From Mesorhizobium sp. M4B.F.Ca.ET.058.02.1.1 (GTDB taxonomy: Bacteria > Pseudomonadota > Alphaproteobacteria > Rhizobiales > Rhizobiaceae), in NCBI RefSeq assembly GCF_003952505.1, contig NZ_CP034450.1:5911001-5975000 (forward strand): a DNA stretch of 64,000 nt, given 5' to 3'. The notes under the pieces are model-generated. The model saw only the letters and a list, made by a program, of their open reading frames with translations, did no database searches and was not told where the DNA came from. This document shows positions 43,120-52,341 of this stretch, piece by piece; position 1 is the first letter of the stretch, and each line of letters begins with the position of its first letter. The position numbers and the translations under genes are program-made.

Positions 43120-43503
43120 TCAGGGCTTGGGGTCGGCCCTCAGATAGGCAATGACGTTGGCGATGTCGGCGTCGTTGGTCAGTCCGTTGAAGCCCATCTT
43201 GTTGCCGGGCACCTTCAGCTTGGGCGCGCGCAGGTAGAGCGCGAGATTGGCCTCGTCCCAGACCAGGCCGCCGGCGCCGGCATCCTTCATGGCCTGCGAA
43301 TAGTTGAAATTCGCGGCCGTGCCCGCGGTGCGGCCGACGACGCCCAGAAGATGCGGGCCGACCTTGTCGTGGTCGGTCGTCGCGTCATGGCAGGCCATGC
43401 AGCGGTTGAAGACCTTCTTGCCAAGCGCGGCGTCTCCTGCGGCATGGGCTGCTGCGATGTCGGCGACGACAAGGACGACGGCGGACGAAATGGCTCGAAA
43501 CAT
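43120..43503 (-). CDS. Class I cytochrome c
   Basis: A 127-residue exported mono-haem cytochrome. The signal peptide is MFRAISSAVVLVVADIAAAHA, the haem site CMACH follows AALGKKVFNR, and the distal Met is in KVPGNKMGFNGL. The pattern VGPHLLGVVGRTAG...FNYSQAM is that of cytochrome c2/c550-type electron carriers. ATG 43503 is chosen for the signal peptide; a longer frame to 43587 has no sense before it. It lies just before the glycosyltransferase gene end on the same strand. Confidence 0.92.
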   Translation of the reverse strand: MFRAISSAVVLVVADIAAAHAAGDAALGKKVFNRCMACHDATTDHDKVGPHLLGVVGRTAGTAANFNYSQAMKDAGAGGLVWDEANLALYLRAPKLKVPGNKMGFNGLTNDADIANVIAYLRADPKP

Positions 43504-43583
43504 GGCGGACTCCTGGCTGGGGCACGTGAATAGGGCCCATGCCTTAACAAGCGCCGCATATGATGGCGGGATTGCGGAAGCGT

Positions 43584-44768
43584 TCAATCCGGCCGGCGCG
43601 CCATCAGATCCGCGACAGCTTGCAGGATTTCGCGACCGATCGCGGCCGAAGAATGTTTTTCGCTCACGAAGGCCCGGCCAGCGGCGGCCATTTCGGCGGC
43701 TGCCTCAGGCTGCGCGGCGAGAGACAGGATTTTTGCGCCCAGTTCGCCGGCGTCGCGGGCGGCAAGAAAATGCCGGCCGGCCTGCAGGCCGAGCCCCTCG
43801 ACGGCCTTTTCCGTGGCGCAGACGACCAGCCCCGCCGCCATCGCTTCCAGCGCCTTGATGCGGGTGCCGCCGCCGTAGCGGAGCGGCATCGGCGCGTAGC
43901 CCGCCGAGGCGAGCAGGTCGTGCAGGCTGTCAGGGTTTTCTACAAGGCGAAGGCCGTGTTCGGCGCATATCCGGCGCACGAGATTGTCGGGGGTCTTGCC
44001 GGCGACGGTGATCGACCAGTCGCGACCCGAGGCGGCGAGATGCGGCGCCATCCTGCGGCCCATCTGTTTGACGGCGTCGATGTTGGGGAAATAGCCGAGA
44101 TGGCCAACGAAGCAAAGGCGCAGTGCCTCGTATCGACGGCTCGTTGTCGGCAAGGAAAGCACGCTTTCTTCGGGGATCGGATTGGCGATCACCCTGACGT
44201 CGCCTGTAGGGCCGAGGGCGGAAAGCAGCGTCCGGTCGACCCCGGAGCAGACCCAGACCTGATCTGCCACCGCCGCCGCATGTCGGTCGGCGTCCCGCGC
44301 CTGCTTGATCCTGCGCCTGTTCTCGCGCACCTTCCGCAGCCGCTTCAAGACCGGCAGCCCGGCAATGCCGTCCGCCACCGTCTTGGAATCGATATCGTGC
44401 AGGTCAATGACAGTGCGCGCGCCATGCTGCGGCGCCAGGTCAAGCAATTGCGCAAGCACGATGTTTTCGACCACCACCAGATCGGGCGCGAAAGCCCGCC
44501 AAAGCGCGTCGGCTTCGGCCAGTTCGTCGGCCGGCATGATGCGCATGGTCGGATGTGGCCTGTGACTTTGCCAGGCGCCGTTGCGGCGCGCCGACTCGAG
44601 GGCAAGGTGCCTGACATTGGAGAGCCAGGTTTGCGCTGGCGAACCGGTCAGGCTTACGGTCAGAACCTCGCCGACCGCCGAGAGCGCCCGCGCGTTGGCC
44701 GCGCACCTGATCTCGCCGCCGGACAGTGGTGGGAACGGACAAGTGAGCGTGAACTGAAGGATTTTCAT
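43584..44768 (-). CDS. GT-B glycosyltransferase (family 4-like)
   Basis: A 394-residue glycosyltransferase of the GT-B fold. The N-terminus MKILQFTLTCPFPPLSGGEIRCA is the acceptor-side glycine loop, DLHDIDSKTVADG lies between domains, and the C-terminal half has LRLCFVGHLGYFPNIDAVKQ and the donor-binding YGGGTRIKALEAMAAGLVVCATEKAVEGL with the E-x7-E-like pair. Such enzymes build exopolysaccharide or lipopolysaccharide. No other polysaccharide genes are near. Product unknown. Confidence 0.9.
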   Translation of the reverse strand: MKILQFTLTCPFPPLSGGEIRCAANARALSAVGEVLTVSLTGSPAQTWLSNVRHLALESARRNGAWQSHRPHPTMRIMPADELAEADALWRAFAPDLVVVENIVLAQLLDLAPQHGARTVIDLHDIDSKTVADGIAGLPVLKRLRKVRENRRRIKQARDADRHAAAVADQVWVCSGVDRTLLSALGPTGDVRVIANPIPEESVLSLPTTSRRYEALRLCFVGHLGYFPNIDAVKQMGRRMAPHLAASGRDWSITVAGKTPDNLVRRICAEHGLRLVENPDSLHDLLASAGYAPMPLRYGGGTRIKALEAMAAGLVVCATEKAVEGLGLQAGRHFLAARDAGELGAKILSLAAQPEAAAEMAAAGRAFVSEKHSSAAIGREILQAVADLMARRPD

Positions 44769-44831
44769 GCTGCCCCCGCGGACAACAGTAGTCCAAGGCG
44801 CTTGAGGCCGGAATAGCGCAAGTCAGCCGGC

Positions 44832-45443
44832 TCAGGTTCTGGCGAAGCCGATGAAGTCGTCGGGCGCGGCGCGGCCCATTTCCTCTTCCCAGTGGCGGCG
44901 GCAGAGAGAAACATAGACGTCCTTGCCGATCGCCACCTGCTCGCCCTGCCTTGCCACCTTGCCGTCAGGACCCAGCCGCACGACCATCGTCGCCTTGCGG
45001 CCGCAGCGGCAGATGGTGCGCACCTCGCGCAGGTCGTCGGCGATGGCCAGCAGCACTCGCGAACCGGAAAACAACTTGCCCTGGAAATCGGTGCGCAGGC
45101 CGTAACACATGACCGGTATGTTCAGCCGGTCGGCGATACGGGCCAGTTGCCAGACCTGCTCTTCCTCGAGGAACTGCGCCTCGTCGACGAAAATGCAGTG
45201 CACAGTGGTGTGCTCGTGGTGCTCAGCGACACGGGCGAACAGGTCGTCGCCGTCGCGAAACATCTCGGCCTCGGCCTCGAGGCCGATGCGCGACGAGATC
45301 AGCCCGCTGTCGCCCTTGCGATAGTGTCCAGCGATGAACAGCATGGTGGTCATGCCGCGCTCCCGGTAGTTGTAGGACGCCTGCAAGAGCATCGTCGTCT
45401 TGCCGGCGTTCATCGTCGCGTAGTTGAAATAGAGCTTGGCCAT
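44832..45443 (-). CDS. tdk: Thymidine kinase
   Basis: A 203-residue type II thymidine kinase, which phosphorylates thymidine in the salvage pathway. P-loop YATMNAGKTTMLLQ at about 8-18, FVDEAQFL (Walker-B-like, general base), and zinc-binding cysteines in ICRCGRKA and the late LCRRH. ATG 45443 begins MAKLYFNYATMNAGKT; the frame continues upstream without family sequence. Length is normal for the enzyme. Confidence 0.96.
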   Translation of the reverse strand: MAKLYFNYATMNAGKTTMLLQASYNYRERGMTTMLFIAGHYRKGDSGLISSRIGLEAEAEMFRDGDDLFARVAEHHEHTTVHCIFVDEAQFLEEEQVWQLARIADRLNIPVMCYGLRTDFQGKLFSGSRVLLAIADDLREVRTICRCGRKATMVVRLGPDGKVARQGEQVAIGKDVYVSLCRRHWEEEMGRAAPDDFIGFART

Positions 45444-45677
45444 GCCGCCTTTTAAGCCGAGTTGCAGCACGGCGGGGAGGGGGCGCTGTCGCATTCCCCT
45501 GAAAAAGCCGCGCTGTCCGAAAAGCGTCGGCGTGTCGCTGATCGGCCAGCGCGCGCCGTTCATCGTGATGTGGCAACGCTTGAAACCGCAGCAAAATGGT
45601 GTTTGGCTGACGAAACAAGGCGGAGACACAGACCGTAACTTCGCCGTGCCAAAAAGAATCGCAATGGGAGATTATCA

Positions 45678-46613
45678 ATGTCGCGTATGAATTCCTTCGT
45701 CGCCGGTCTTGGCCTGGCGGCTCTTCTGTCCACCACCGCTGCCTTTGCCGGCGATCCGGCGAGCTGCAAGGCGGTGCGCCTGTCCGATGTCGGCTGGACC
45801 GACATCCAGGCCACCACCGGCCTCGCTTCGGTGCTGCTCACCGCGCTCGGTTATGAGCCGCAGGTGATCCAGCTTTCGGTGCCGGTGACCTATGCGTCGC
45901 TGAAGAATAACGACCTCGATGTCTTCCTCGGCAACTGGATGCCGTCGATGACCAACGACATCAAGGACTACACCGCCGACGGCTCGGTCGAGACCATCAG
46001 TGAAAACCTCAGCGGGGCCGGCTACGGCATCGTCGTGCCGACCTATGTGGCGGACGCCGGCGTCAAGACGCTGACCGATCTCGGCAAGTTCAAGGACAAG
46101 TTCGGCGGCAAGATCTATGGCATCGAGGCCGGCAATGACGGCAACCGCATCATTCTCGACATGATCAAGAACCCGAAGGACAATCTGGAGGGCTTCGAGC
46201 TGGTCGAGTCCTCGGAAGCCGGCATGCTGACTCAGGCCGAGCAGTCGATGAAAAGCAATGAGTGGATTGCCTTCCTCGGCTGGACGCCGCATCCGGTGAT
46301 GGGCGCCATGAAGATCACCTATCTCGAGGGCATGGGCGACAGCGGCTTCGGCGCAGCCACCGTGCATACCAACGTGCGCAAGGGCTACACCACCGAGTGC
46401 CCGAATGCCGGCAAGTTCATCGCCAACCTGAAGTTCAACCTGGACATGGAAGGCGAGATGATGGACGCGATCCTCAAGGGCGGCGACGCCAACACGGTCG
46501 CGACCGACTGGCTGAAGAAGCATCCCGATGCAATCGCCCCCTGGATCGCCGGCGTGACCACCTTCGATGGCGGCGACGCGGCGGCCGCGGTCAAGACCGC
46601 GCTCGGGAGCTGA
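45678..46613 (+). CDS. choX: Choline ABC transporter substrate-binding protein ChoX
   Basis: A 311-residue periplasmic binding protein with signal peptide (MSRMNSFVAGLGLAALLSTTAAFA). Aromatic residues able to form the choline cation-pi box are at VGWTDIQ, LGNWMPSM, GAGYGIVV and FLGWTPHPVM, in the order known from Sinorhizobium ChoX. It captures choline, which rhizobia use for glycine betaine synthesis and as a carbon source. A terminator-like hairpin follows it before choW, so choX mRNA is probably the most abundant of the operon. Confidence 0.95.
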   Translation: MSRMNSFVAGLGLAALLSTTAAFAGDPASCKAVRLSDVGWTDIQATTGLASVLLTALGYEPQVIQLSVPVTYASLKNNDLDVFLGNWMPSMTNDIKDYTADGSVETISENLSGAGYGIVVPTYVADAGVKTLTDLGKFKDKFGGKIYGIEAGNDGNRIILDMIKNPKDNLEGFELVESSEAGMLTQAEQSMKSNEWIAFLGWTPHPVMGAMKITYLEGMGDSGFGAATVHTNVRKGYTTECPNAGKFIANLKFNLDMEGEMMDAILKGGDANTVATDWLKKHPDAIAPWIAGVTTFDGGDAAAAVKTALGS

Positions 46614-46643
46614 GCCGACTTGCGTTCGGCGTGACCGATCAGG

Positions 46644-46680
46644 AAGGGCAGCCAATCAAGAATAGGCTGCCCTTTTTCTT
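46644..46680 (+). terminator. Intra-operon hairpin between choX and choW
   Basis: AAGGGCAGCC, 11-nt loop, GGCTGCCC and then TTTTTCTT: a strong stem with U tract. Partial termination here would give more binding protein than permease, as is common in ABC operons. Confidence 0.85.
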
Positions 46681-46833
46681 AATGCGCGTCGCGCTGAGAC
46701 GGATTCAAGCGACGCGCTTCAAAGTGTTTGTCCGCCTGTCGTTTCCCAAAACCGCTGCGCACTTTTGGGCGACATGCGTTAAGCTGTGAGAAGATGACCG
46801 TCCGGCAAAGGCGGCAAGTCAAAGAGGGGCGAG

Positions 46834-47688
46834 ATGGATCCTATTTCGAAATTCCTGGTCGGCTACAAGATACCCATAGGTCAGTGGGGAAAGGCCTTCT
46901 TCGGCTTTCTCACCGATAATTTCGACACCATTTTCAGGGCCTTCTCCAACGGCCTCAATTTCCTGCTTGACGGGCTGGTGGACGGGCTGCTGCTGATACC
47001 GCCAGTTTTCCTCATCGCGTTGATCGCGCTGCTCGCCTATTTTCTGCAACGATCGAGAGGGCTGGCGGTAGCCGTCTTTATCGGGCTGCTGTTCATCCTG
47101 AACCAGAACCTCTGGAAGCAGACCGTGGAGACGCTGGTGCTGGTGGTTGCCGCGGCGGCCGCCTCGATGGCCATCGGCGTGCCGCTCGGCATCTGGGCCG
47201 CGCACAAGCCGAAGATCTACCGCTTCATGCTGCCGGTGCTCGACCTGATGCAGACGCTGCCCACCTTCGTCTACCTCATCCCGGTGCTGACCCTGTTCGG
47301 GCTTGGCAACGCGCCCGGCCTTATCGTCACCATCATCTTCGTCATTCCCACTCCGGTTCGTCTTACCCATCTCGGCGTCACTTCGGTGCCGAAGTCGATC
47401 GTAGAGGCCGGCGAGGCGTTCGGCGCCACCAAGAGACAGCTTCTCTGGAAGGTAGAGCTGCCTTCTGCCTTGCCCACGATCATGGCGGGCCTGACGCAGT
47501 CGATCATGCTGTCGCTGTCGATGGTGGTGTTCGCCGCCCTCATTGGTGCCGGCGGCCTCGGCACCGAAATCAACCGCGCGCTCGGCTCTCGCAAGATCGA
47601 CCTCGGTCTCGAGGCCGGCCTCGCCATCGTCGTGCTCGCCATCGTGCTCGACCGGATGACCCGCATTGGCGTTGGAGGCAAGAAATGA
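46834..47688 (+). CDS. choW: Choline ABC transporter permease ChoW
   Basis: A 284-residue permease of the quaternary-amine uptake (ProW/OpuAB) family with about seven hydrophobic helices. The EAA loop that contacts the ATPase is IVEAGEAFGATKRQLLWKVELPSALPTIMAGL. The gene stops at 47688, 4 bp inside choV (ATGA overlap). Its product with ChoV and ChoX forms the high-affinity choline importer. Confidence 0.95.
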   Translation: MDPISKFLVGYKIPIGQWGKAFFGFLTDNFDTIFRAFSNGLNFLLDGLVDGLLLIPPVFLIALIALLAYFLQRSRGLAVAVFIGLLFILNQNLWKQTVETLVLVVAAAAASMAIGVPLGIWAAHKPKIYRFMLPVLDLMQTLPTFVYLIPVLTLFGLGNAPGLIVTIIFVIPTPVRLTHLGVTSVPKSIVEAGEAFGATKRQLLWKVELPSALPTIMAGLTQSIMLSLSMVVFAALIGAGGLGTEINRALGSRKIDLGLEAGLAIVVLAIVLDRMTRIGVGGKK

Positions 47689-48866
47689 CCGTCGCCGTTG
47701 ACTTCAAGAATGTCGACATCGTCTTTGGCGCTGACCAGGCCGGCTCGCTGGCGCTGATCGACCAAGGCGCCACCCGCGCCGAGATCCTCGAAAAGACCGG
47801 CAACGTGCTTGGCTGTGCGGGCGCCAGCCTGACGATCCATGAGGGCGAGATTTCCGTTCTCATGGGCCTGTCCGGCTCCGGCAAATCGACCCTGCTCAGA
47901 GCCGTCAACCGGCTCAACGTGGTGTCGCGCGGCCAGGTTCTGGTCAAGGACGGCGACCGTACGGTCGATGTCGTCACGTGCGACGAGGCGACGCTCAGGC
48001 GCCTGCGGCAGAAGCAGGTGGCGATGGTGTTCCAGCAGTTCGGCCTTTTGCCGTGGCGCACGGTGGAGGAAAATGTCGGCTTCGGCCTCGAGCTCGCGGG
48101 CGTGCCGGAGGCCGAGCGCAAGGAGCGGGTCAGGAAGCAGCTTCAGCTCGTCCATCTCGACCAGTGGTCGAAGAAGTACGCGCATGAGCTTTCGGGCGGC
48201 ATGCAGCAGCGCGTCGGCCTGGCCCGCGCCTTCGCCACCGAGGCGCCGATCCTGTTGATGGACGAGCCGTTCTCGGCGCTCGATCCGCTGATCCGCACCA
48301 AGCTGCAGGACGAATTGCTGCAGCTGCAGGCGGAACTGAAGAAGACCATAATCTTCGTCAGCCACGACCTCGAGGAGGCGCTGAAGATCGGCAGCCACAT
48401 CACCATCATGGAAGGCGGGCGCATCGTGCAGACCGGCGCGCCGGAAGACATCGTGCTCAGGCCTGCCAACGACTATGTCCGCGATTTCATCGCCAACGTG
48501 AATCCGCTGTCGGTGCTGACGGCCTGGAACGTCATGCGCGACCGCCGCGACCTCGACCACGGCGAGGACGGCTGGGTATGGCTCGACCGGCGCAAAACGA
48601 CGCGCTTCAAGATCGACGATCACGGGCTGGTGGCGGCCGCCGAACGCGACGGCAAGCCTGCGGTGTGGGTGTCCTGTGCCGATGTCGAGCGGCTGCCGGA
48701 GGAGACGGCGCAGGTCTTCTGGGCGACGCCTGGCACGTCGCTGAAGACGGTGATGCTGGCCATGCACCGCTCACAGACAGCGCCGGTGGCGCTGTTCGAC
48801 GAGCAGTCGCGCTTCGTCGGCGCGATCGGGATCCGCGACGTTCTGAGCGCCGTGCTGCGGCGATAA
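47685..48866 (+). CDS. choV: Choline ABC transporter ATPase ChoV
   Basis: A 393-residue ABC ATPase of the ProV type. Walker A GLSGSGKST at about 62-70, Q-loop VFQQFGLLPWRTV, signature LSGGMQQRVGLARA, Walker B ILLMDEPFSALD, H-loop VSHDLEEAL. The C-terminal 120 residues follow the ATPase domain and take the place of the regulatory/CBS region of this family, though in degenerate form. Overlaps choW by 4 bp. Confidence 0.95.
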   Translation: MTVAVDFKNVDIVFGADQAGSLALIDQGATRAEILEKTGNVLGCAGASLTIHEGEISVLMGLSGSGKSTLLRAVNRLNVVSRGQVLVKDGDRTVDVVTCDEATLRRLRQKQVAMVFQQFGLLPWRTVEENVGFGLELAGVPEAERKERVRKQLQLVHLDQWSKKYAHELSGGMQQRVGLARAFATEAPILLMDEPFSALDPLIRTKLQDELLQLQAELKKTIIFVSHDLEEALKIGSHITIMEGGRIVQTGAPEDIVLRPANDYVRDFIANVNPLSVLTAWNVMRDRRDLDHGEDGWVWLDRRKTTRFKIDDHGLVAAAERDGKPAVWVSCADVERLPEETAQVFWATPGTSLKTVMLAMHRSQTAPVALFDEQSRFVGAIGIRDVLSAVLRR

Positions 48867-49025
48867 TCGCCCGCAAGTCGACGATGCCGCGGCCGAAGGT
48901 GCCGGCCGCGGATGCGCCGGTTGGCACCTTGGTACGACTGGCAGGGACGGGAACCGTGCCCTAGTATCATTCCTGCCGCGGCAAATCGCGCCGCGGGCGG
49001 CAGGCGCAAGGGGCATGCAGCAGGG

Positions 49026-50063
49026 ATGATTTTCCGTCAGCTCTTCGATTCGGCATCGGGCACCTACTCCTATCTGCTGGCCAGCCGCCGGGGCGGCGAG
49101 GCGCTGATCATCGATCCGGTGCTGGAGAAGGTCGAGCGCTATCTGCAACTCGTCAACGAACTCGACCTCAAGCTGGTCAAGGCGGTGGACACGCATCTGC
49201 ATGCCGACCACATCACCGGCCTCGGCGCGCTGCGCGACCGGACGCATTGCGTCACAGTGATGGGTGAGCAGACCAAGGCCGACGTGGTGTCGATGCGGCT
49301 TGCCGACGGCGACAAGCTTGCGATCGAGGGGCTAGCGCTCGACGTCATCTACACGCCCGGCCACACCGACGATTCCTACAGCTTCATCCTACCGGACCGG
49401 GTGTTCACCGGTGACACGCTGCTCATCCGCGGCACCGGCCGCACCGACTTCCAGAACGGCGATCCGCGCCAGCAGTACGAATCGATCTTCGGCCGCCTGC
49501 TCAAGCTTCCCGACGAGACACTGATCTTCCCGGCGCATGACTACAAGGGCGAGACGGTCTCGACCATCGCAGAGGAGAAAGCCTTCAACCCGCGCCTGCA
49601 GGTGAAGTCGGTGGACGAGTATGTCGAGATCATGAACAACCTCAAGCTCGCCAACCCGAAGATGATGGACGTCGCCGTGCCGGCCAACATGAAGGTCGGG
49701 CTGCATCAGGACGAGATCGCCGGGCGCGGCTGGTCTGTCACGGCGGACGAGGCGCTGGCGATTGTCGGCAGGCCGGACGTGGCTTTGATCGATTTGCGCG
49801 AGAGCGCCGAGCGGGAGCGGCATGGCGTCATCCCGGGCGCCATCCATCTGCCCTATCCCAGGCTGCAGGAGAACATCGCCGCCGGCGGCATGCTCAATGA
49901 GCTCGCCCGATCGACCAGCAAGCAGCTTTTGTTCTACTGCGCCTTCGGCGAACGCTCGGCGATGGCGGTGCAAGCGGCGCAGGACGTCGGCATCGCCAAC
50001 GCCCGTCATATCCAGGGCGGCATCGACGCGTGGAGAAAGGCGGGCGGGCCGCTGTTGCGGTAG
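49026..50063 (+). CDS. Persulfide dioxygenase-like MBL protein fused to rhodanese
   Basis: A 345-residue fusion. The N-terminal metallo-beta-lactamase domain (about 1-230) has THLHADHITG, VIYTPGHTDDS and GDTLLIRGTGRTDFQNGDP, the pattern of ETHE1-type persulfide dioxygenases. The C-terminal rhodanese domain (about 245-345) has the DLRESAERERHGVIPGAIHLPY core and the active Cys in FYCAFGERS. Together they would oxidise glutathione persulfide and transfer sulfane sulfur in sulfide detoxification. ATG 49026 begins directly at the domain. Confidence 0.9.
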   Translation: MIFRQLFDSASGTYSYLLASRRGGEALIIDPVLEKVERYLQLVNELDLKLVKAVDTHLHADHITGLGALRDRTHCVTVMGEQTKADVVSMRLADGDKLAIEGLALDVIYTPGHTDDSYSFILPDRVFTGDTLLIRGTGRTDFQNGDPRQQYESIFGRLLKLPDETLIFPAHDYKGETVSTIAEEKAFNPRLQVKSVDEYVEIMNNLKLANPKMMDVAVPANMKVGLHQDEIAGRGWSVTADEALAIVGRPDVALIDLRESAERERHGVIPGAIHLPYPRLQENIAAGGMLNELARSTSKQLLFYCAFGERSAMAVQAAQDVGIANARHIQGGIDAWRKAGGPLLR

Positions 50064-50099
50064 GCCGTGGCGGCGCAGCGCGGGGCGGATTTCAAAAGA

Positions 50100-52172
50100 T
50101 CAATTCAGGCCGATGCGCCTGGCGCCGTGCCGGAACATGGCTTCGGCGTCCCGGTCGAAACGGAAGGTGGCGATGAAGTCGTCGGCACGATAGTCCGGCA
50201 GGGTCTTGCGGATTGCGGCGGCGAAAGTGCGCGCCTCGTCCTGCCGGCCGGCCAGCGCCAGGCAATGCGCGGCGATCGCCAGGATGATGATGTGGGCGTT
50301 GGGGCGGGCGGCAGCCTTCAGCGCCCATTCCGACGCCTCGCCGAACTCTCCAAGGCGGGCATGGGCCATGGCGCGGGCGCCCATCATGCCGAACAGCAGC
50401 GGGTCGAAGGGGCTGAGATGGCGCGAATGATCGGACGAGCCGATCGCTGAGCGCGGATCACCCGATTGCGAATGCACGAAGGACAGCGCGTAGTGGCCGA
50501 GCGCGAAATTGGGGCTGAGATCAACGGCCCGTTCCAGCTCGAGCAGCGAGCCGTCGCGTTCGCCGCGCAGCCACAGCGCCCGGCCCATGGCCCAATGCGC
50601 CGCCGGATTGTGTTCGTCGACCAGAAGACTTTGTCCGGCGGTTTCGAAGGCAAGCGCAGCTTCCTGGTCGCGGTCGCCCCAGCGCTGGAAGGCGTTCTGC
50701 CAGTGGGTGAAGGAGAGGCCGGCATAGGCGCGGGCAAAGGTCGGGTCCTGCTTCAGCGCCATGTCGAAGAACTGGTGGGCCAGCTCGTTTTCGGTCCGGG
50801 TGAAGCGGTACATGTGCCAGAGGCCGCGATGGTAGGCCTCCCAGGCGTTGAGCGAATTGGGCGCCTTCAGCATCGCCCGGTTGCGCTCGACCGTGGTGAC
50901 CTCCGCCGCGATGGAGGACACGATGCTGTTGCCGATATCGTCCAGCACGACAAAGATATCGTCCGGCCGGTGCTCGAACGTCTCGGCCCAGACGATGCGG
51001 GCCGTGCGCACCTCGACCAGCTCGACCGCGACGATGATCCTGCCCGACAGGTTGCGGACGGAGCCGGTTGCCACGTAGTCGACATTCAGCCGGCGCCCGG
51101 CATCCTCGGGTGAGATGTCCTTTTCGGCCAAAGCGAAAACCGAGCCGCGGGCGATGACGAAGAAATCCCTGAGCTTGGCGAGGCGGGTGATGATGTCATG
51201 GGTCAGGCCGTCGGCCAGCCCACCACGAAAATCCGCGGTGCCGGCGTGCTCGACGAACGGCATCACTGCGAGCGAGGCGCGGCGTGTCGCCGATGTCTCG
51301 GGCTCGGCCGGAGCGACCGGTGCCTGGGGCACCGCAAACGCCGGCACGGATCGCACGGGTGGCGTCGCGCTGGACTGACGGGATCTTATTTCCTGCCATG
51401 CCTCGCGCAGGGGGGCGAAATCCAGCTCCTCCGACTCGAAGAGCCGCGCAGCGGCAGCCAGATGCTCCTCGCACGCGCCGATCTGGCCACGCCGCGCGCT
51501 GTTTTCCAGCAGCGCAAGATGAGCGCGGCTGTCGAAAGGGGCGAGTTCCAGCCATTTGTCGATATAGGCGCCTGCCTCGTCGGATTCGGCCGGAAGCAGG
51601 CCGATCAGATGCTCCAGTATGGCAACATGGCATGACCTGAAACGACGGCGCTGCGCCGTCAGCCAGCTGTTGAAATGCGGGCTGCGGTCGAGTTCCAGCC
51701 CGTCGAGGAAATCGCCGGTGAAAAGGTGGGAAAGCGTCCTCAGCCGCTCGAGGCCGAGGCTCTCGATGCCTTCGGCGACCGCCGCGGCGGCTTCCACGGC
51801 ATCGATGCCAAGTGCGGCAAGACGAAGCGCGACGGTGTCGCCTTCGGTCTCGATCCGGCGCCGGCCCGGCTCGTCGAGCGCGCCGCGCAGCTTGCTGAGG
51901 CACCAGCGTAGCTCGCCGCGCGGATCGTTCGGCACATCCCACAAAAGCTCGCACAGGCGGCTGCGTCCGACCGGGTGCGGCGCAAGCGCCAGATAGGCAA
52001 GCAATGCACGCAGCTTGCGCGACGCCGGCAGCGCCACTGGCATGTCGTCGCGCGAAATCGCCAGCTGTCCGAGCAGCCGCACGGAAAGGCCGGCGGCAGT
52101 GCTTTTCAGGCTCTCTCGGGCGGATTCCACGTGCGTTTCCACGCTCGCTCCCACGCTGACCAGTTGCTCCAT
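50100..52172 (-). CDS. SARP/BTAD-type winged-helix regulator with TPR repeats
   Basis: A 690-residue protein. An N-terminal OmpR-like winged helix (about 28-105; LSVRLLGQLAISRDDMPVALPASRKLRALLAYLAL, LRWCLSKLRGALDE) is followed by a bacterial transcriptional activator domain, then a TolB-like module (RASLAVMPFVEHAGTADFRGGLADGLTHDIITRLAKLRDFFVIARGS) and C-terminal TPRs. This is the one-component regulator type often mislabelled adenylate cyclase; no cyclase residues are present. It is divergent from cysK, 169 bp apart, so cysK is a possible target. A paralogue sits at 55888-57897. Confidence 0.85.
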   Translation of the reverse strand: MEQLVSVGASVETHVESARESLKSTAAGLSVRLLGQLAISRDDMPVALPASRKLRALLAYLALAPHPVGRSRLCELLWDVPNDPRGELRWCLSKLRGALDEPGRRRIETEGDTVALRLAALGIDAVEAAAAVAEGIESLGLERLRTLSHLFTGDFLDGLELDRSPHFNSWLTAQRRRFRSCHVAILEHLIGLLPAESDEAGAYIDKWLELAPFDSRAHLALLENSARRGQIGACEEHLAAAARLFESEELDFAPLREAWQEIRSRQSSATPPVRSVPAFAVPQAPVAPAEPETSATRRASLAVMPFVEHAGTADFRGGLADGLTHDIITRLAKLRDFFVIARGSVFALAEKDISPEDAGRRLNVDYVATGSVRNLSGRIIVAVELVEVRTARIVWAETFEHRPDDIFVVLDDIGNSIVSSIAAEVTTVERNRAMLKAPNSLNAWEAYHRGLWHMYRFTRTENELAHQFFDMALKQDPTFARAYAGLSFTHWQNAFQRWGDRDQEAALAFETAGQSLLVDEHNPAAHWAMGRALWLRGERDGSLLELERAVDLSPNFALGHYALSFVHSQSGDPRSAIGSSDHSRHLSPFDPLLFGMMGARAMAHARLGEFGEASEWALKAAARPNAHIIILAIAAHCLALAGRQDEARTFAAAIRKTLPDYRADDFIATFRFDRDAEAMFRHGARRIGLN

Positions 52173-52341
52173 GTTCTATCACCAAACCCGACAAGGCGCA
52201 CCGGCAGCGGACATTCCGGCCGGATGCAGCCGTTGCCGAAATGAAGGCACGTCGAGCAACCTAACGCGGCAAGGTCTCGAAACCTCGCCGCCAAGCCCTC
52301 CGGTTTGTAACCGGATCGTGAGGACCAAGAGGAGACCAGAC